64,000 nt of DNA, taken from contig NZ_RAHJ01000003.1 in assembly GCF_003605755.1 (NCBI RefSeq), forward strand, positions 62,001-126,000. The letters are read 5' to 3'. Position 1 is the first letter of the stretch; every line of letters starts with the position of its first letter. The position numbers were made by a program, and so were the translations under genes. The notes beneath the pieces were generated by a model that saw nothing but the letters and a program-made list of their open reading frames with translations, was not told where the DNA came from and ran no database searches. The DNA is from Tsuneonella suprasediminis (GTDB lineage Bacteria; Pseudomonadota; Alphaproteobacteria; Sphingomonadales; Sphingomonadaceae). Shown here one piece after another: positions 26,391 through 35,634 of the stretch.

Positions 26391-28175
26391 ATGACAATGC
26401 CTGCATCGGGCCCGGAAACGGCGCCTGCAACCGGTTTCGCGTCGGCAATGGGGTGGTCGCCCCCTGCGGGCTGGCCAGCATGCTCTTACGATCGGTGCCG
26501 CGATATTTTGACTGCGCCGGGCCAGCGGCTTGAAACCGAAACGATCGCGATCCGCGGGGTGCCGACCCGTGTGTGGAAGAACGCACCGGATAACCTGCGC
26601 GCATTGCTGGCGTTGGCCCGCACCCATGGGCAACGCGAATTCGTTATCTATGAAGGTGAGCGTGTTACCTATGACGCATTCCATAGAGCGGTCGCCCGAC
26701 TGGCGCAGGAAATGCGCGAACGCGGAGTGGGTAAGGGCGATCGTGTCGGGCTGGCTATGCGAAATCTGCCCGAATGGCCCGTGGCGTTCTTCGCCACAGA
26801 GGCGCTGGGCGCGATCTGCGTTCCGCTGAATGCCTGGTGGACCGGGGCGGAACTGGCATTTGGCCTGGCGGATTCAGGCGCGCGTCTGCTGATCTGCGAT
26901 GAAGAGCGGTGGCTGAGGATTTTGCCGCATCGGGATGAAATGCCCGCGCTGGAGCACGTGCTGGTATCGCGCACCGGGGCGGAAACCTCGGTCGATCATC
27001 CGGCGGAACGGCTGGAGGCGGTGATCGGCGCGCCGGATGCATGGTCATCGCTGCCTGACGCGGACCTTCCCGATGCCGATATCGCCCCCGACGACGAAGC
27101 CACTATCTTCTATACCAGCGGGACCACAGGCAAGCCCAAGGGGGCGCTGGGTACGCACCGCAATTTGCTGACCAACATTTTCTCCAGCGCCTATTCCGCG
27201 GCCTGTGCCGCGCTGCGCCGGGGGGAGGTGCCGCCGGAGCCGACACATAAAGTCGGGCTGCTGGTCATCCCGCTGTTCCATGTGACAGCCTGTTCGGCCA
27301 GCCTGATGGGCAATCTCGCTGCTGGTAATACTCTGGTGTTCATGCATAAGTGGGAACCGGTGGAAGCGTTCGCGATCATCGAGCGCGAGCGGGTCAATGT
27401 GACCGGCGGCGTGCCTACGATTGCGTGGCAACTGATCGAACATCCCGAACGTGTGAACTACGATCTGTCGAGTATCGAAGCTGTTGCCTATGGCGGTGCG
27501 CCTTCCGCCCCGGAGCTGGTGCGCCGTATCTATACCGAATTCGGCGCGCTGCCCGGCAATGGCTGGGGCATGACCGAGACGATGGCCACTGTCACCAGCC
27601 ACGGCGGCGAGGATTACCTCAATCGGCCAAGCAGTTGCGGCCCGCCGGTAGCCGTGGCCGAACTCAGGATCATGGACCCGGAAGGCAAGCGCGAATTGCC
27701 ATGTGGGGAAGTGGGCGAGCTGTGGGCCAAGGGGCCAATGGTGGTTAAAGGGTACTGGAACAGGCCCGATGCCACGGCAGAAACATTCGTGGACGGGTGG
27801 GTTCGCACCGGCGATCTGGCGCGTCTGGACGAAGAAGGGTTCTGCTACATCGTCGACAGAGCGAAGGACATGATCCTGCGCGGGGGAGAGAATATCTATT
27901 CGTCCGAAGTGGAAAACGTGCTGTACGATCATCCTGCTGTCACCGATGCGGCGCTGGTCGGTATCCCGCATCGCACTTTGGGTGAAGAACCGGCGGCCGT
28001 TGTCCATCTTGCCCCGGGCGAGCAGGCGAGCGAAAGCGAGTTGCAGCAATGGGTGGCTGACCGGCTGGCACGTTTCAAAGTGCCGGTTCGGGTTATTTTC
28101 AGCGCGGCGATCTTGCCGCGCAATGCGAATGGCAAGATACTCAAGAGCGAACTGAAGAAACTGTTTGCCGCCTGA
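26391..28175 (+). CDS. Class I adenylate-forming enzyme, acyl-CoA synthetase
   Basis: A 594-residue AMP-dependent synthetase/ligase. It shows the A3 P-loop-like motif IFYTSGTTGKPKG (about 239-251), the A5 motif GNGWGMTET, the A7 motif WVRTGDLA, the A8 hinge VDRAKDMILRGGENI and the A10 catalytic lysine in PRNANGKILKSELK. It activates a carboxylic acid as acyl-AMP and then acyl-CoA. The chain length is not readable from sequence; the neighbours (FadB/J-like enzyme, acyl-CoA dehydrogenases, TetR regulator) imply fatty, terpenoid or steroid side-chain acids. It starts an operon with the tandem TetR gene 20 bases downstream. Confidence 0.92.
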   Translation: MTMPASGPETAPATGFASAMGWSPPAGWPACSYDRCRDILTAPGQRLETETIAIRGVPTRVWKNAPDNLRALLALARTHGQREFVIYEGERVTYDAFHRAVARLAQEMRERGVGKGDRVGLAMRNLPEWPVAFFATEALGAICVPLNAWWTGAELAFGLADSGARLLICDEERWLRILPHRDEMPALEHVLVSRTGAETSVDHPAERLEAVIGAPDAWSSLPDADLPDADIAPDDEATIFYTSGTTGKPKGALGTHRNLLTNIFSSAYSAACAALRRGEVPPEPTHKVGLLVIPLFHVTACSASLMGNLAAGNTLVFMHKWEPVEAFAIIERERVNVTGGVPTIAWQLIEHPERVNYDLSSIEAVAYGGAPSAPELVRRIYTEFGALPGNGWGMTETMATVTSHGGEDYLNRPSSCGPPVAVAELRIMDPEGKRELPCGEVGELWAKGPMVVKGYWNRPDATAETFVDGWVRTGDLARLDEEGFCYIVDRAKDMILRGGENIYSSEVENVLYDHPAVTDAALVGIPHRTLGEEPAAVVHLAPGEQASESELQQWVADRLARFKVPVRVIFSAAILPRNANGKILKSELKKLFAA

Positions 28176-28195
28176 TCGGGCGGTAGGAGAAATAT

Positions 28196-29461
28196 ATGAG
28201 TGCCGCTGATGGCAATAGTGCTGAAAGGGTTTCCGGCGAGACGGCGCGCTTCGGGAAGCGGCGCGATGAAGTGATCCATGCGGCCTCCACACTGATTAAC
28301 GCGGTAGGGGTGAAGGGAATGACCTTTGCCGAACTGGCGCAGGCGGTCGGGCTGAATGCCACCAGCATCACTTACTACTTCGACCGCAAGGACAAGCTGG
28401 TCTGCGCGGTGTATGAGGAAACGCTGGACTGGCTCGAACAGGCGGCCAGCATTGCCGCTGCCGAACCGAACCCGGCAGCGCGGGTGCGATCGTTCATCCA
28501 CGCGCATTTCGCTCTGCGCCAGCGGGTCCGCGAAGGGGAGAAGGGGCTGGTCACGGCTCTGTCCGAAATCCGCACTCTGGAAGAGGACGCGCAGGAGCCA
28601 TTGCTGGCCCACTACGCCCGAATTATCGACATCGTGCGCGGGTTCTTTGGCAAGGATCGCACCGGTATGCGCCGTTCGCTCGACACAGCGCGGGCGCACG
28701 TGCTGATGGAAGCGATGTTCTGGCTGCCGGTGTGGACCGAACAGTATTCGACCCGCGATTTCGACCGGGTGGAAGCCCGCCTGTCCGACATATTCGCGCA
28801 TGGCCTGTCGGTGCGGCCCGGTGACTGGCACCCGGCTGCGCTCGACAATCGCGCATGGCGGACGGGCGACACTGCCGATAGCGATACGCTGGACGCATTT
28901 ATGCGCGCGGCGACCGAGATGATCAATCAGCGCGGCTATCGCGGGGCGTCGGTCAATCGGATTGCCGCCGAACTGAATGTGACCAAGGGCAGTTTCTATC
29001 ACCATCACGAAGCGAAAGACGATCTTGTCGCTGATTGCTTCACGCGCAGTTACGACCGGCTATCGGCAATACAGCTCGCTGCGGTGCGGGCGCCTGCCAA
29101 TGGCTGGGGGCGAATAGCCAGCGCATTGGCAGAAGCGATCGATCTGCAATTTCGCGATCCCATGCCACTGTTACGGACAGCGGCATTGCAGGCGTTGCCG
29201 GAGGAGGCGCGCGACAATGTCGTCCTGCGGGCCAACCGTCTGGCGATGCGGTTCGCCGGAATGCTGGCCGATGGAATAGCCGATGGGTCGGTGCGCCCGG
29301 TCGATCAGATACTGGCCAGCCATGTGCTGATGCCGGCGCTGAACGCCGCCTACGAGGCGCGCAAATGGGCGGGTCGCCAGTCCGATCCTGCCATCGCAGT
29401 CAAGCTGTATGCCTGGGTGCTCTGCGCCGGCTTTAGCTGCGATCCACCCGAGGTCGGCTAG
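28196..29461 (+). CDS. Tandem TetR-family regulator with two HTH domains
   Basis: A 421-residue protein made of two TetR units. Unit 1 has an HTH at about 24-70 (VIHAASTLINAVGVKGMTF, GLNATSITYYFDRKDKLV). Unit 2 has a second HTH at about 236-285 (MINQRGYRGASVNRIAAELN, VTKGSFYHHHEAKDDLV). Each is followed by a helical ligand domain. A normal TetR protein is about 200 residues, so this is a fusion or internal duplication; the halves are diverged. It likely controls the acyl-CoA genes around it, sensing an acyl-CoA. The start has a TAGGAGA site. It is followed by a strong terminator. Confidence 0.9.
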   Translation: MSAADGNSAERVSGETARFGKRRDEVIHAASTLINAVGVKGMTFAELAQAVGLNATSITYYFDRKDKLVCAVYEETLDWLEQAASIAAAEPNPAARVRSFIHAHFALRQRVREGEKGLVTALSEIRTLEEDAQEPLLAHYARIIDIVRGFFGKDRTGMRRSLDTARAHVLMEAMFWLPVWTEQYSTRDFDRVEARLSDIFAHGLSVRPGDWHPAALDNRAWRTGDTADSDTLDAFMRAATEMINQRGYRGASVNRIAAELNVTKGSFYHHHEAKDDLVADCFTRSYDRLSAIQLAAVRAPANGWGRIASALAEAIDLQFRDPMPLLRTAALQALPEEARDNVVLRANRLAMRFAGMLADGIADGSVRPVDQILASHVLMPALNAAYEARKWAGRQSDPAIAVKLYAWVLCAGFSCDPPEVG

Positions 29462-29485
29462 CCAACATTATCAGCTCCAATGTGA

Positions 29486-29517
29486 AAGGGCCCGGCGTCG
29501 CTGTTCGCCGGGCCCTT
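29486..29517. terminator. Bidirectional terminator hairpin
   Basis: A perfect 12-bp stem, AAGGGCCCGGCG / CGCCGGGCCCTT, with an 8-base loop, between the convergent tetR and acyl-CoA dehydrogenase genes. A short T run follows on the minus strand. Confidence 0.85.
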
Positions 29518-29595
29518 CGCTGTAGCACCGAAGTGCCGGGGAATTTCTGACGGGTTTTCAGGCAGCAGGTGCCGTTCGCCCGTCCCTTCGGATGA

Positions 29596-30666
29596 TCAGA
29601 ACCCGCTGAGAGTAGCGAAGCGATCGCGCATCTGGCTGCTCGATCCCCAACTCGCTTCCAGTACGCGGGCGCGCTTAAGATAGAAGCCGATGTCGTATTC
29701 GTCGGTCATCCCGATGCCGCCATGCAACTGAATACCTTCGCGGCTGACGGTGTGCAGCACATCGTTGGCGGTCGCCTTGGCAATAGCCGCCGCTCTGCCG
29801 ATACCGTGGCCACTGTCGAGCGCCTCCAGCCCGGCCTCTACGGCAGAGCGCATCTGGGCGAGATCGGCAAACAGATCGGCCATGCGATGCTGCAACGCCT
29901 GAAATGTCGCCAGTACCTGATTGAACTGGACGCGCTGCTTCAGATAATCGAGCGTTACGTCGAACACCTGTTGCGCCATGCCGAGCATTTCGCAGGCGGT
30001 CAGGATACGCGCCCGGTCGAGTATCTGATCGAGCAGATCGTCGCCACCGTTCGCCAGTTTGTCCGCTGCGGCACCGTCGAAGGTGATGTTGGCGTGGCTG
30101 CGCTGATCGGTCAGGGCGCGCCCGGAGAGTGAGACACCGTCACCCTTTTCGACGAGGTACAATCCATCGCTGGCGGCGACCACGAACAGATCGGCCCCGT
30201 GCGCTTCGTGAACGAAGGCCTTGGTTCCGGTCAGCTTGCCGTCAGAGACGCTGGCTGCGATCTTATGGGGCGCGTGGTGCGGGCCTTCGTCGATCGCCAG
30301 CGTGGCGACCTTTTCCCCCGACGCGAGCGCGGGCAGCCATTTGGCCTTCTGTTCGTCACTTCCGCCCAGAACGATGGCACTGGCGGCCAGCGTCGTCATC
30401 GTCAGCGGGCTGGCGGCCAGCGTCTTGCCCAGTTCTTCGACGACGAGCCCGGCAGACATCCACCCGAAATCGCTGCCGCCATAGGTTTCCGGGATGACAA
30501 TCCCGGCCCAGCCCATCGCCGCCATCGCAGACCATGTGTCAGCGAGGTAGCGTTCGTCGGGCTTGCTATCGCGCATCTTGCGGAAAGCGGACACCGGGCT
30601 TTCGTTGGTTGTCCAGTCGCGCGCCATATCGCGCAGCATTTCCTGTTCTTCGTTGAGAACGGCCAT
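29596..30666 (-). CDS. Acyl-CoA dehydrogenase, subunit-like (356 aa)
   Basis: A short acyl-CoA dehydrogenase. It has an N-terminal helical domain, a middle beta domain around KLTGTKAFVHEAHGADLFVVAA and a C-terminal FAD-contacting region REGIQLHGGIGMTDEYDIGFYLKRA. The usual YEGT catalytic-Glu motif is absent; EASWGSSSQM stands there instead. The ATG with a GGAGGA ribosome site was chosen. It follows the other acyl-CoA dehydrogenase gene by 16 bases. Such adjacent, dissimilar pairs form alpha2beta2 heterotetramers in mycobacterial sterol catabolism (established for FadE28-FadE29-type enzymes), and the same arrangement is likely here (inference). Confidence 0.88.
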   Translation of the reverse strand: MAVLNEEQEMLRDMARDWTTNESPVSAFRKMRDSKPDERYLADTWSAMAAMGWAGIVIPETYGGSDFGWMSAGLVVEELGKTLAASPLTMTTLAASAIVLGGSDEQKAKWLPALASGEKVATLAIDEGPHHAPHKIAASVSDGKLTGTKAFVHEAHGADLFVVAASDGLYLVEKGDGVSLSGRALTDQRSHANITFDGAAADKLANGGDDLLDQILDRARILTACEMLGMAQQVFDVTLDYLKQRVQFNQVLATFQALQHRMADLFADLAQMRSAVEAGLEALDSGHGIGRAAAIAKATANDVLHTVSREGIQLHGGIGMTDEYDIGFYLKRARVLEASWGSSSQMRDRFATLSGF

Positions 30667-30682
30667 AATATCGTCCTCCCCC

Positions 30683-31894
30683 TTACTGGTGATCGAGCAT
30701 ACCAAGCACGCGCTTGGCGATGATGTTGTTCTGGATCTCGGTCGATCCGCCATAGATGGTGAAGGCTTTGCCGAAGAGCCACCCGCGCACGCCCTCCAGC
30801 TCTTTCTCGGTGAAGCCTTCGCCTTCCCAGCCAAGCCCTTGCAGGCCCATGATCTCTATCGTCAGTTCGGCGCGTTCCTGCCCCAGCTTGGTGCCGAGCT
30901 TCTTGAGGACTGAACTGATTTCGGAAACGCCGCCCGATGCCTTGCTCTCTTCCGCGGCACGGCGGGCGGTGAGCAGGAAGGTGTTCCAGCGGATTTCGTA
31001 ATCGGCGATCCTGTCGCGCAGTACGGGGTCCGCGATGCGGCCTTCGGCATCGGTTTCGCCGTACATGCGGGCGATGTCGCTGACACTTGGCCCCATCATC
31101 CGGGCCATGCTGCCACCGCCGGAGATATTGGTCCGTTCGTGCTGCAGCAGGCGCTTGCCGATGGTCCAGCCCTGACCTTCTTCGCCGACCAGGTTTTCCT
31201 TGGGCACCTTCACATCGGTGAAGAAGGTTTCGCAGAACGGGCTGACGCCGCTGATCATCTGGATCGGGCGGACTTCGACACCGGGTGCGTCCATGTCGAT
31301 CAGCAGGAAGCTGATGCCCCTGTGCTTGTCACTGCGGTCGGTGCGGACAAGGCAGAAACACTTGTCGGCCCACTGTCCGCCGCTGGTCCATGTCTTCTGA
31401 CCGTTGACGAGGTAGTGGTCGCCCTTGTCTTCCGCAAAGGTTTGCAGGTTGGCGAGGTCCGATCCGGCATTGGGTTCCGAATATCCCTGACACCAGCGCA
31501 CTTCGCCACGGCAGATAGGGGGAATGTGTTCGTGTTTTTGCGCTTCGCTGCCATATTCCAGCAGAGTGGGGCCGAACATCATCACGCCCATTCCGCCAAT
31601 GGGGTTCCACGCCCCGGCCTTCATCATCTCCTCAGTCAGGATTTTGGCCTGCGCGCGGCTTAGCCCGCCGCCGCCGTATTCCTTCGGCCAGGTGGGTGTG
31701 CCCCAGCCACGTTCGCCCATCGCTTCGCGCCATTTCTTCTGCGCGGGGGTTTCGGTGCCCGGGCCTTCGACAGCGGAAAGGGCGTTGTTGTTTCCCTTCA
31801 GCTCAGGGGCGAAGTTTTCGGCCAGAAAAGCGCGGACTTCTTCGCGAAATGCATCATCGGTGCCCGCGGCAGGGGCATCGGCAAGGGTTGCCAT
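30683..31894 (-). CDS. Acyl-CoA dehydrogenase (403 aa)
   Basis: A full-length acyl-CoA dehydrogenase. It shows PTWPKEYGGGGLSRAQ, the FAD/substrate motif WCQGYSEPNAGSDLANLQT, VNGQKTWTSGGQWAD and the C-terminal FTIYGGSTEIQNNIIAKRVLG. In the last motif the canonical YEGT Glu is Gly, so the catalytic base must be elsewhere, as in some heteromeric enzymes. The ATG is preceded by GGAGGAGAG. First gene of the pair with the 356-residue protein; the two probably work together on one acyl-CoA. Substrate unknown. Confidence 0.9.
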   Translation of the reverse strand: MATLADAPAAGTDDAFREEVRAFLAENFAPELKGNNNALSAVEGPGTETPAQKKWREAMGERGWGTPTWPKEYGGGGLSRAQAKILTEEMMKAGAWNPIGGMGVMMFGPTLLEYGSEAQKHEHIPPICRGEVRWCQGYSEPNAGSDLANLQTFAEDKGDHYLVNGQKTWTSGGQWADKCFCLVRTDRSDKHRGISFLLIDMDAPGVEVRPIQMISGVSPFCETFFTDVKVPKENLVGEEGQGWTIGKRLLQHERTNISGGGSMARMMGPSVSDIARMYGETDAEGRIADPVLRDRIADYEIRWNTFLLTARRAAEESKASGGVSEISSVLKKLGTKLGQERAELTIEIMGLQGLGWEGEGFTEKELEGVRGWLFGKAFTIYGGSTEIQNNIIAKRVLGMLDHQ

Positions 31895-32008
31895 GATCTC
31901 TCTCCTCCAACCCGGCGGAATCGTTGGCATCCCGCCGGGGCAACTGGGTTGCATGCCGCAACCATACCGCATCTTCTGCGCGGGGCAAGCGGCAAGGAGG
32001 GGATCGGA

Positions 32009-33016
32009 TCAGGCGGAGATAACCTCTTGTTCGATCTTGCCGAAAATCGAATGACCATCGGCATCGCGCATTTCGATCGCAACGGTATCGCCCGGTGCCA
32101 TGAAGCGGGTGCTCGCCTCGCCATCGCGGATCGTTTCGATCATGCGGATTTCCGCAATGCACGAATAGCCTGCGCCTCCTTCGCTGACCGGAGTGCCGGG
32201 GCCGCCGTCTGCACCCTTGTTGCTGACTGTGCCCGACCCGATGATCGATCCGGCACACAGGTTGCGGGTCTTCGCCGCGTGGGCCACGAGCTGGGCGAGG
32301 TTGAAGGTCGCCTCCTGCGCGGCGTTGGCGCGGCCGAATGGCGCGCCATTGTAATCGACCAACAGCGGCAGATCGATCACGCTGTTCTTCCACGCATCGC
32401 CCAGTTCATCGGGCGTTACCGCCACCGGACTGAATGCGCTGGCGGGTTTGGACTGAAAGAAACCGAACCCTTTGGCCAGTTCGCCCGGTATCAGGCCCCG
32501 AAGAGAAACATCGTTGACCAGCATGATCAGCTTGATGTGATCGGCGGCATCTTCGGCGGACACGCCCATCGGTACGTCATCGACCACTACCGCGATCTCG
32601 CCTTCCATGTCGCATCCCCATGCAGTGTCTTTCAGCGGAATCGGATCTCGTGGGGCAAGAAACCCGTCGCTTCCGCCCTGATACATCAGCGGATCGTGAT
32701 AGAAGCTTTCCGGGACGGTGGCATTGCGCGCCTGCCGCACCAGTTCGACATGGTTGATATAGGCGCTGCCATCGGCCCACTGATAGGCACGGGGCAGCGG
32801 GCTGGCGGCATCGTGTTCGTGGAACCGCTCGCACGGCACCGTCTGATGCTCGACATCGCGATAGAGCGCCTCCAGCTGCGGGGCCACCTGTGCCCAGTTG
32901 TCGAGCGCATATTGCATCGTCGGTGCGATGTGATCGGCGGGGCTGTAACGGGTCACGTCTTTCGAAACGACGACCAGCTTCCCGTCGCGGCCAGATTTCA
33001 GCGATGCGAGTTTCAT
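32009..33016 (-). CDS. Fumarylacetoacetate hydrolase family protein
   Basis: A 335-residue FAH-family enzyme. Metal-binding and active-site stretches visible include CDMEGEIAVVVDD (acidic ligands), FFQSKPASAFSPVAVTPDELG, AHAAKTRNLCAGSIIGSGTVSNKG and MAPGDTVAIEMRDADG. It would hydrolyse fumarylacetoacetate to fumarate and acetoacetate, the last step of tyrosine/homogentisate breakdown. The assignment is supported by a maleylacetoacetate isomerase gene 17 bases upstream on the same strand. The start MKLASLKSGRDGK is the family start. A homogentisate dioxygenase is not in the window. Confidence 0.9.
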   Translation of the reverse strand: MKLASLKSGRDGKLVVVSKDVTRYSPADHIAPTMQYALDNWAQVAPQLEALYRDVEHQTVPCERFHEHDAASPLPRAYQWADGSAYINHVELVRQARNATVPESFYHDPLMYQGGSDGFLAPRDPIPLKDTAWGCDMEGEIAVVVDDVPMGVSAEDAADHIKLIMLVNDVSLRGLIPGELAKGFGFFQSKPASAFSPVAVTPDELGDAWKNSVIDLPLLVDYNGAPFGRANAAQEATFNLAQLVAHAAKTRNLCAGSIIGSGTVSNKGADGGPGTPVSEGGAGYSCIAEIRMIETIRDGEASTRFMAPGDTVAIEMRDADGHSIFGKIEQEVISA

Positions 33017-33033
33017 ATGGGTCTCTCCGTTTC

Positions 33034-33672
33034 TTATTGCGTGGGTGTATCGGGTTGATTGTCGGGGTGTGCGCGGATGAAGGCGGGCAGGGCAAGGCAC
33101 GCCGCTTCGATCTGCCTGATGCGCGGCATAGTGTTGAGATCGAAGCCGAAACGGCGCGCGTTATAGACTTGCGGCAACAGAACGACTTCGAACATGCCCG
33201 GTGCATCGAGCAGGAAATCGCCCGTATTCCGCTGTTCCAGCCGCGTTTCCACCGGAACCAGCGTCTTGGCCAGCCAGTGACGATACCAGGTTTCGATCCC
33301 GTGCTGATCCTGACCGTATTCGTCCTTCAGGTACTGGAGAACCGGCGAATTCAGCGGGGCATGGAGCTCTGTGGCGATGGCATAGGCCAGTTCGCGCACA
33401 GTGAAGCGGTCTTCCACGTCCGCAGGCAGCAAGGCGCGGTCGGGGTAGGCTTCGTCGAGCCATTCGATCACCGCCATCGACTGCGCGCGGTCGCGCCCGT
33501 CCGCTTCCAGCATCGGCACGCCGCCAAATGGGTTGCGTGCGCGATAGGCATCGCCTTTCTGCTCTGCCTTCAGCAAGTTGACGGGCGCGATCTCGTAATC
33601 GAGGCCCTTGAGGTTGAGCGCGATCCGCAGGCGATAGCTGGTCGAGCTGCGGAAGTAGGCGTGAAGCTTCAT
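33034..33672 (-). CDS. maiA: Maleylacetoacetate isomerase (zeta-class GST)
   Basis: A 212-residue glutathione S-transferase-fold protein of the zeta class, with the N-terminal motif YFRSSTSYRLRIALNLKGL (SSxSxRVRIAL-type glutathione site) and NPFGGVPMLEADG. It isomerises maleylacetoacetate to fumarylacetoacetate using glutathione. The ATG is chosen to give the canonical MKLHAYFRSS start; the frame runs 12 codons further. It is immediately upstream of the fumarylacetoacetate hydrolase gene, forming a two-gene tyrosine-catabolic operon, and downstream of glutaryl-CoA dehydrogenase. Confidence 0.92.
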   Translation of the reverse strand: MKLHAYFRSSTSYRLRIALNLKGLDYEIAPVNLLKAEQKGDAYRARNPFGGVPMLEADGRDRAQSMAVIEWLDEAYPDRALLPADVEDRFTVRELAYAIATELHAPLNSPVLQYLKDEYGQDQHGIETWYRHWLAKTLVPVETRLEQRNTGDFLLDAPGMFEVVLLPQVYNARRFGFDLNTMPRIRQIEAACLALPAFIRAHPDNQPDTPTQ

Positions 33673-33732
33673 ATCCCTCTCCCTAGCTATGGTTTCACCT
33701 GAAACCAACCCGATGATTGCGCGCTTGTTCCC

Positions 33733-34908
33733 TCAGAAGGCGGCAATCCCCGTGATCGCCCGGCCCAGGATCAGCGCGTGCACATCGTGCGTCCCTTCGT
33801 AGGTGTTGACCGTTTCGAGGTTCACCATGTGGCGGATGACCTGATATTCGCCGGAAATGCCGTTGCCGCCATGCATGTCGCGCGCCATCCGTGCGATATC
33901 GAGCGCCTTGCCGACATTGTTGCGCTTAACGACAGAGATCATCTCCGGCGCGAAGGCGTGTTCGTCCATCAGGCGGCCCACGCGCAGGCTCGATTGCAGG
34001 CCGAGCGAAATCTCGGTCAGCATGTTCGCCAGCTTGAGCTGGTAGATCTGCTTGGAGGCGAGCGGCACGCCGAACTGCTTGCGATCGAGGCCATATTGCC
34101 GCGCCGCGTGGAAGCAGAATTCCGCCGCGCCCATCGCGCCCCAGCTGATGCCGTAACGCGCGCGGTTGAGGCAACCGAATGGGCCCTTCAGCCCTTCGAC
34201 ATCGGGCAGCAGGGCATCCGCGCCTACTTTCACATCGTCCATCACCACCATCCCGGTGGTGCTGGCGCGCAAGCTGAGTTTGTGGCCGATCTTGGGGGCG
34301 GACAGGCCTGCCATCCCCTTTTCCAGAACGAAGCCGCGGATCTTGCCGCCGTGGGCCTCGCTCTTGGCCCATACGACGAACACGTCTGCGAACGGAGCGT
34401 TTGAAATCCAGGTCTTCGAACCATTGAGGATGTAGCCGTCGCCATCCTTTTTCGCGACTGTCTTCATAGAGCCGGGGTCCGATCCGGCATCGGGTTCGGT
34501 CAGGCCGAAACAGCCAATCAACTGGCCGCTGGCGAGGCCGGGGAGATACTTACGCTTCTGTTCTTCCGATCCGTATGCGTGGATCGGGTACATCACCAGC
34601 GAGGATTGCACGCTGGCCATCGAACGGTATCCCGAATCGACCCGCTCGATTTCGCGGGCGATCAGGCCATAGGCGACATAGCTGGCACCGGCGCCGCCGT
34701 ATTCTTCGGGTACTGTCGCGCCCAGCAGGCCGGCCTGGCCCATCAGCGGAAACAGCTCCGGCGCGTCGCGCTCTTCCTCGAACGCTTCGATCACGCGCGG
34801 CTGGAGTTCGGATTGAGCGAAGGCATGCGCCGCATCGCGGATCATGCGTTCGTCTTCAGTTAGCTGCCCGTCGATTGCGAACGGGTCTTCCCAGTTGAAA
34901 GCGGTCAT
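33733..34908 (-). CDS. gcdH: Glutaryl-CoA dehydrogenase
   Basis: A 391-residue acyl-CoA dehydrogenase of the GcdH type: [58 protein letters not shown] and the catalytic-Glu motif [20 protein letters not shown] near the C-terminus. It oxidatively decarboxylates glutaryl-CoA to crotonyl-CoA in lysine and tryptophan breakdown. The Arg/Ser-rich [10 protein letters not shown] stretch is the hallmark separating it from short-chain enzymes. It is transcribed towards maiA with a 60-base gap. The start is the first ATG before the conserved NWEDP. Confidence 0.93.
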   Translation of the reverse strand: MTAFNWEDPFAIDGQLTEDERMIRDAAHAFAQSELQPRVIEAFEEERDAPELFPLMGQAGLLGATVPEEYGGAGASYVAYGLIAREIERVDSGYRSMASVQSSLVMYPIHAYGSEEQKRKYLPGLASGQLIGCFGLTEPDAGSDPGSMKTVAKKDGDGYILNGSKTWISNAPFADVFVVWAKSEAHGGKIRGFVLEKGMAGLSAPKIGHKLSLRASTTGMVVMDDVKVGADALLPDVEGLKGPFGCLNRARYGISWGAMGAAEFCFHAARQYGLDRKQFGVPLASKQIYQLKLANMLTEISLGLQSSLRVGRLMDEHAFAPEMISVVKRNNVGKALDIARMARDMHGGNGISGEYQVIRHMVNLETVNTYEGTHDVHALILGRAITGIAAF

Positions 34909-35202
34909 GATGCAGTCATTGGCACGGGAGGCGAATGTGGCGCAAGCGTGGACCGCTAAATGCAGTTTTTAAACATGTGACTTTCACCGGATAACCCGTG
35001 CGGTACAGTGGCTTGTCTGTGGCCTTTCGCGGGCCGGTGTGGACTTTGCAAAATGCCGGACGCGCCGGGAAAGTCACAGATACGTGGCACGGTCGCGATA
35101 CCCACCGAACGGGGAAGAGCAGGCGGTCCATGTCGCCCATATTACGGCTGCAATCGGTTGTAGGACAGTGTGCGGGAGTGCGCCGCAGAGCGCGCCCTTC
35201 AA

Positions 35203-35568
35203 TCAGGCGTGAAGCGGCTCCAACGCCTCGCGCATCATCGAAATGATCTGATCGGGTGGGCAGGGCTTGCTACAAGCTTTCACTTCGGGAAACCGGGCGG
35301 CGACCTCTTCCGGCGAAACCTGCCCCGAATGGAAGATCACCGGAACATCTTCCGCGATCAGTGCCTCTGCCAGAGCGTAGGATTCGCCATCTTCCAGTCG
35401 CACGTCGAGAATAGCGATATCGGGCCGGTGCTCGGCAATCGCCTGACGCGCGGATTGCGCGGTATCGAACGGACCTTCCACCACGAACCCGGCCTCTGCC
35501 ACCGTGTTGCACAAGTCCATACCGATGATGAGTTCATCTTCGGCGACGAGTACGCACGGCTGGTTCAT
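35203..35568 (-). CDS. Single-domain response regulator
   Basis: A 121-residue stand-alone receiver: acidic residues AEDE (9-12), phospho-acceptor Asp55 in AILDVRLEDGES, Ser81 in IFHSGQ and Lys101 in CSKPCPP. No output domain is present, so it passes the phosphate on or acts by protein contact, as CheY- or DivK-like and LOV/HWE-kinase-associated receivers do. No kinase gene is adjacent. The region between it and gcdH (294 bases) contains no supported gene but holds an imperfect hairpin (35038-35078). Confidence 0.9.
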   Translation of the reverse strand: MNQPCVLVAEDELIIGMDLCNTVAEAGFVVEGPFDTAQSARQAIAEHRPDIAILDVRLEDGESYALAEALIAEDVPVIFHSGQVSPEEVAARFPEVKACSKPCPPDQIISMMREALEPLHA

Positions 35569-35634
35569 GGTCGTTCCCTTCGGATCGGTTGCGGATAACG
35601 ACCAGTCAACGGGATTTGGGGGATGGGGTTCCCG

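Noticed and set aside
34916-35140. A 74-codon minus-strand frame between gcdH and the receiver gene
   Set aside because: No ribosome site, no domain and overlap with an imperfect hairpin; it is not supported as a gene.
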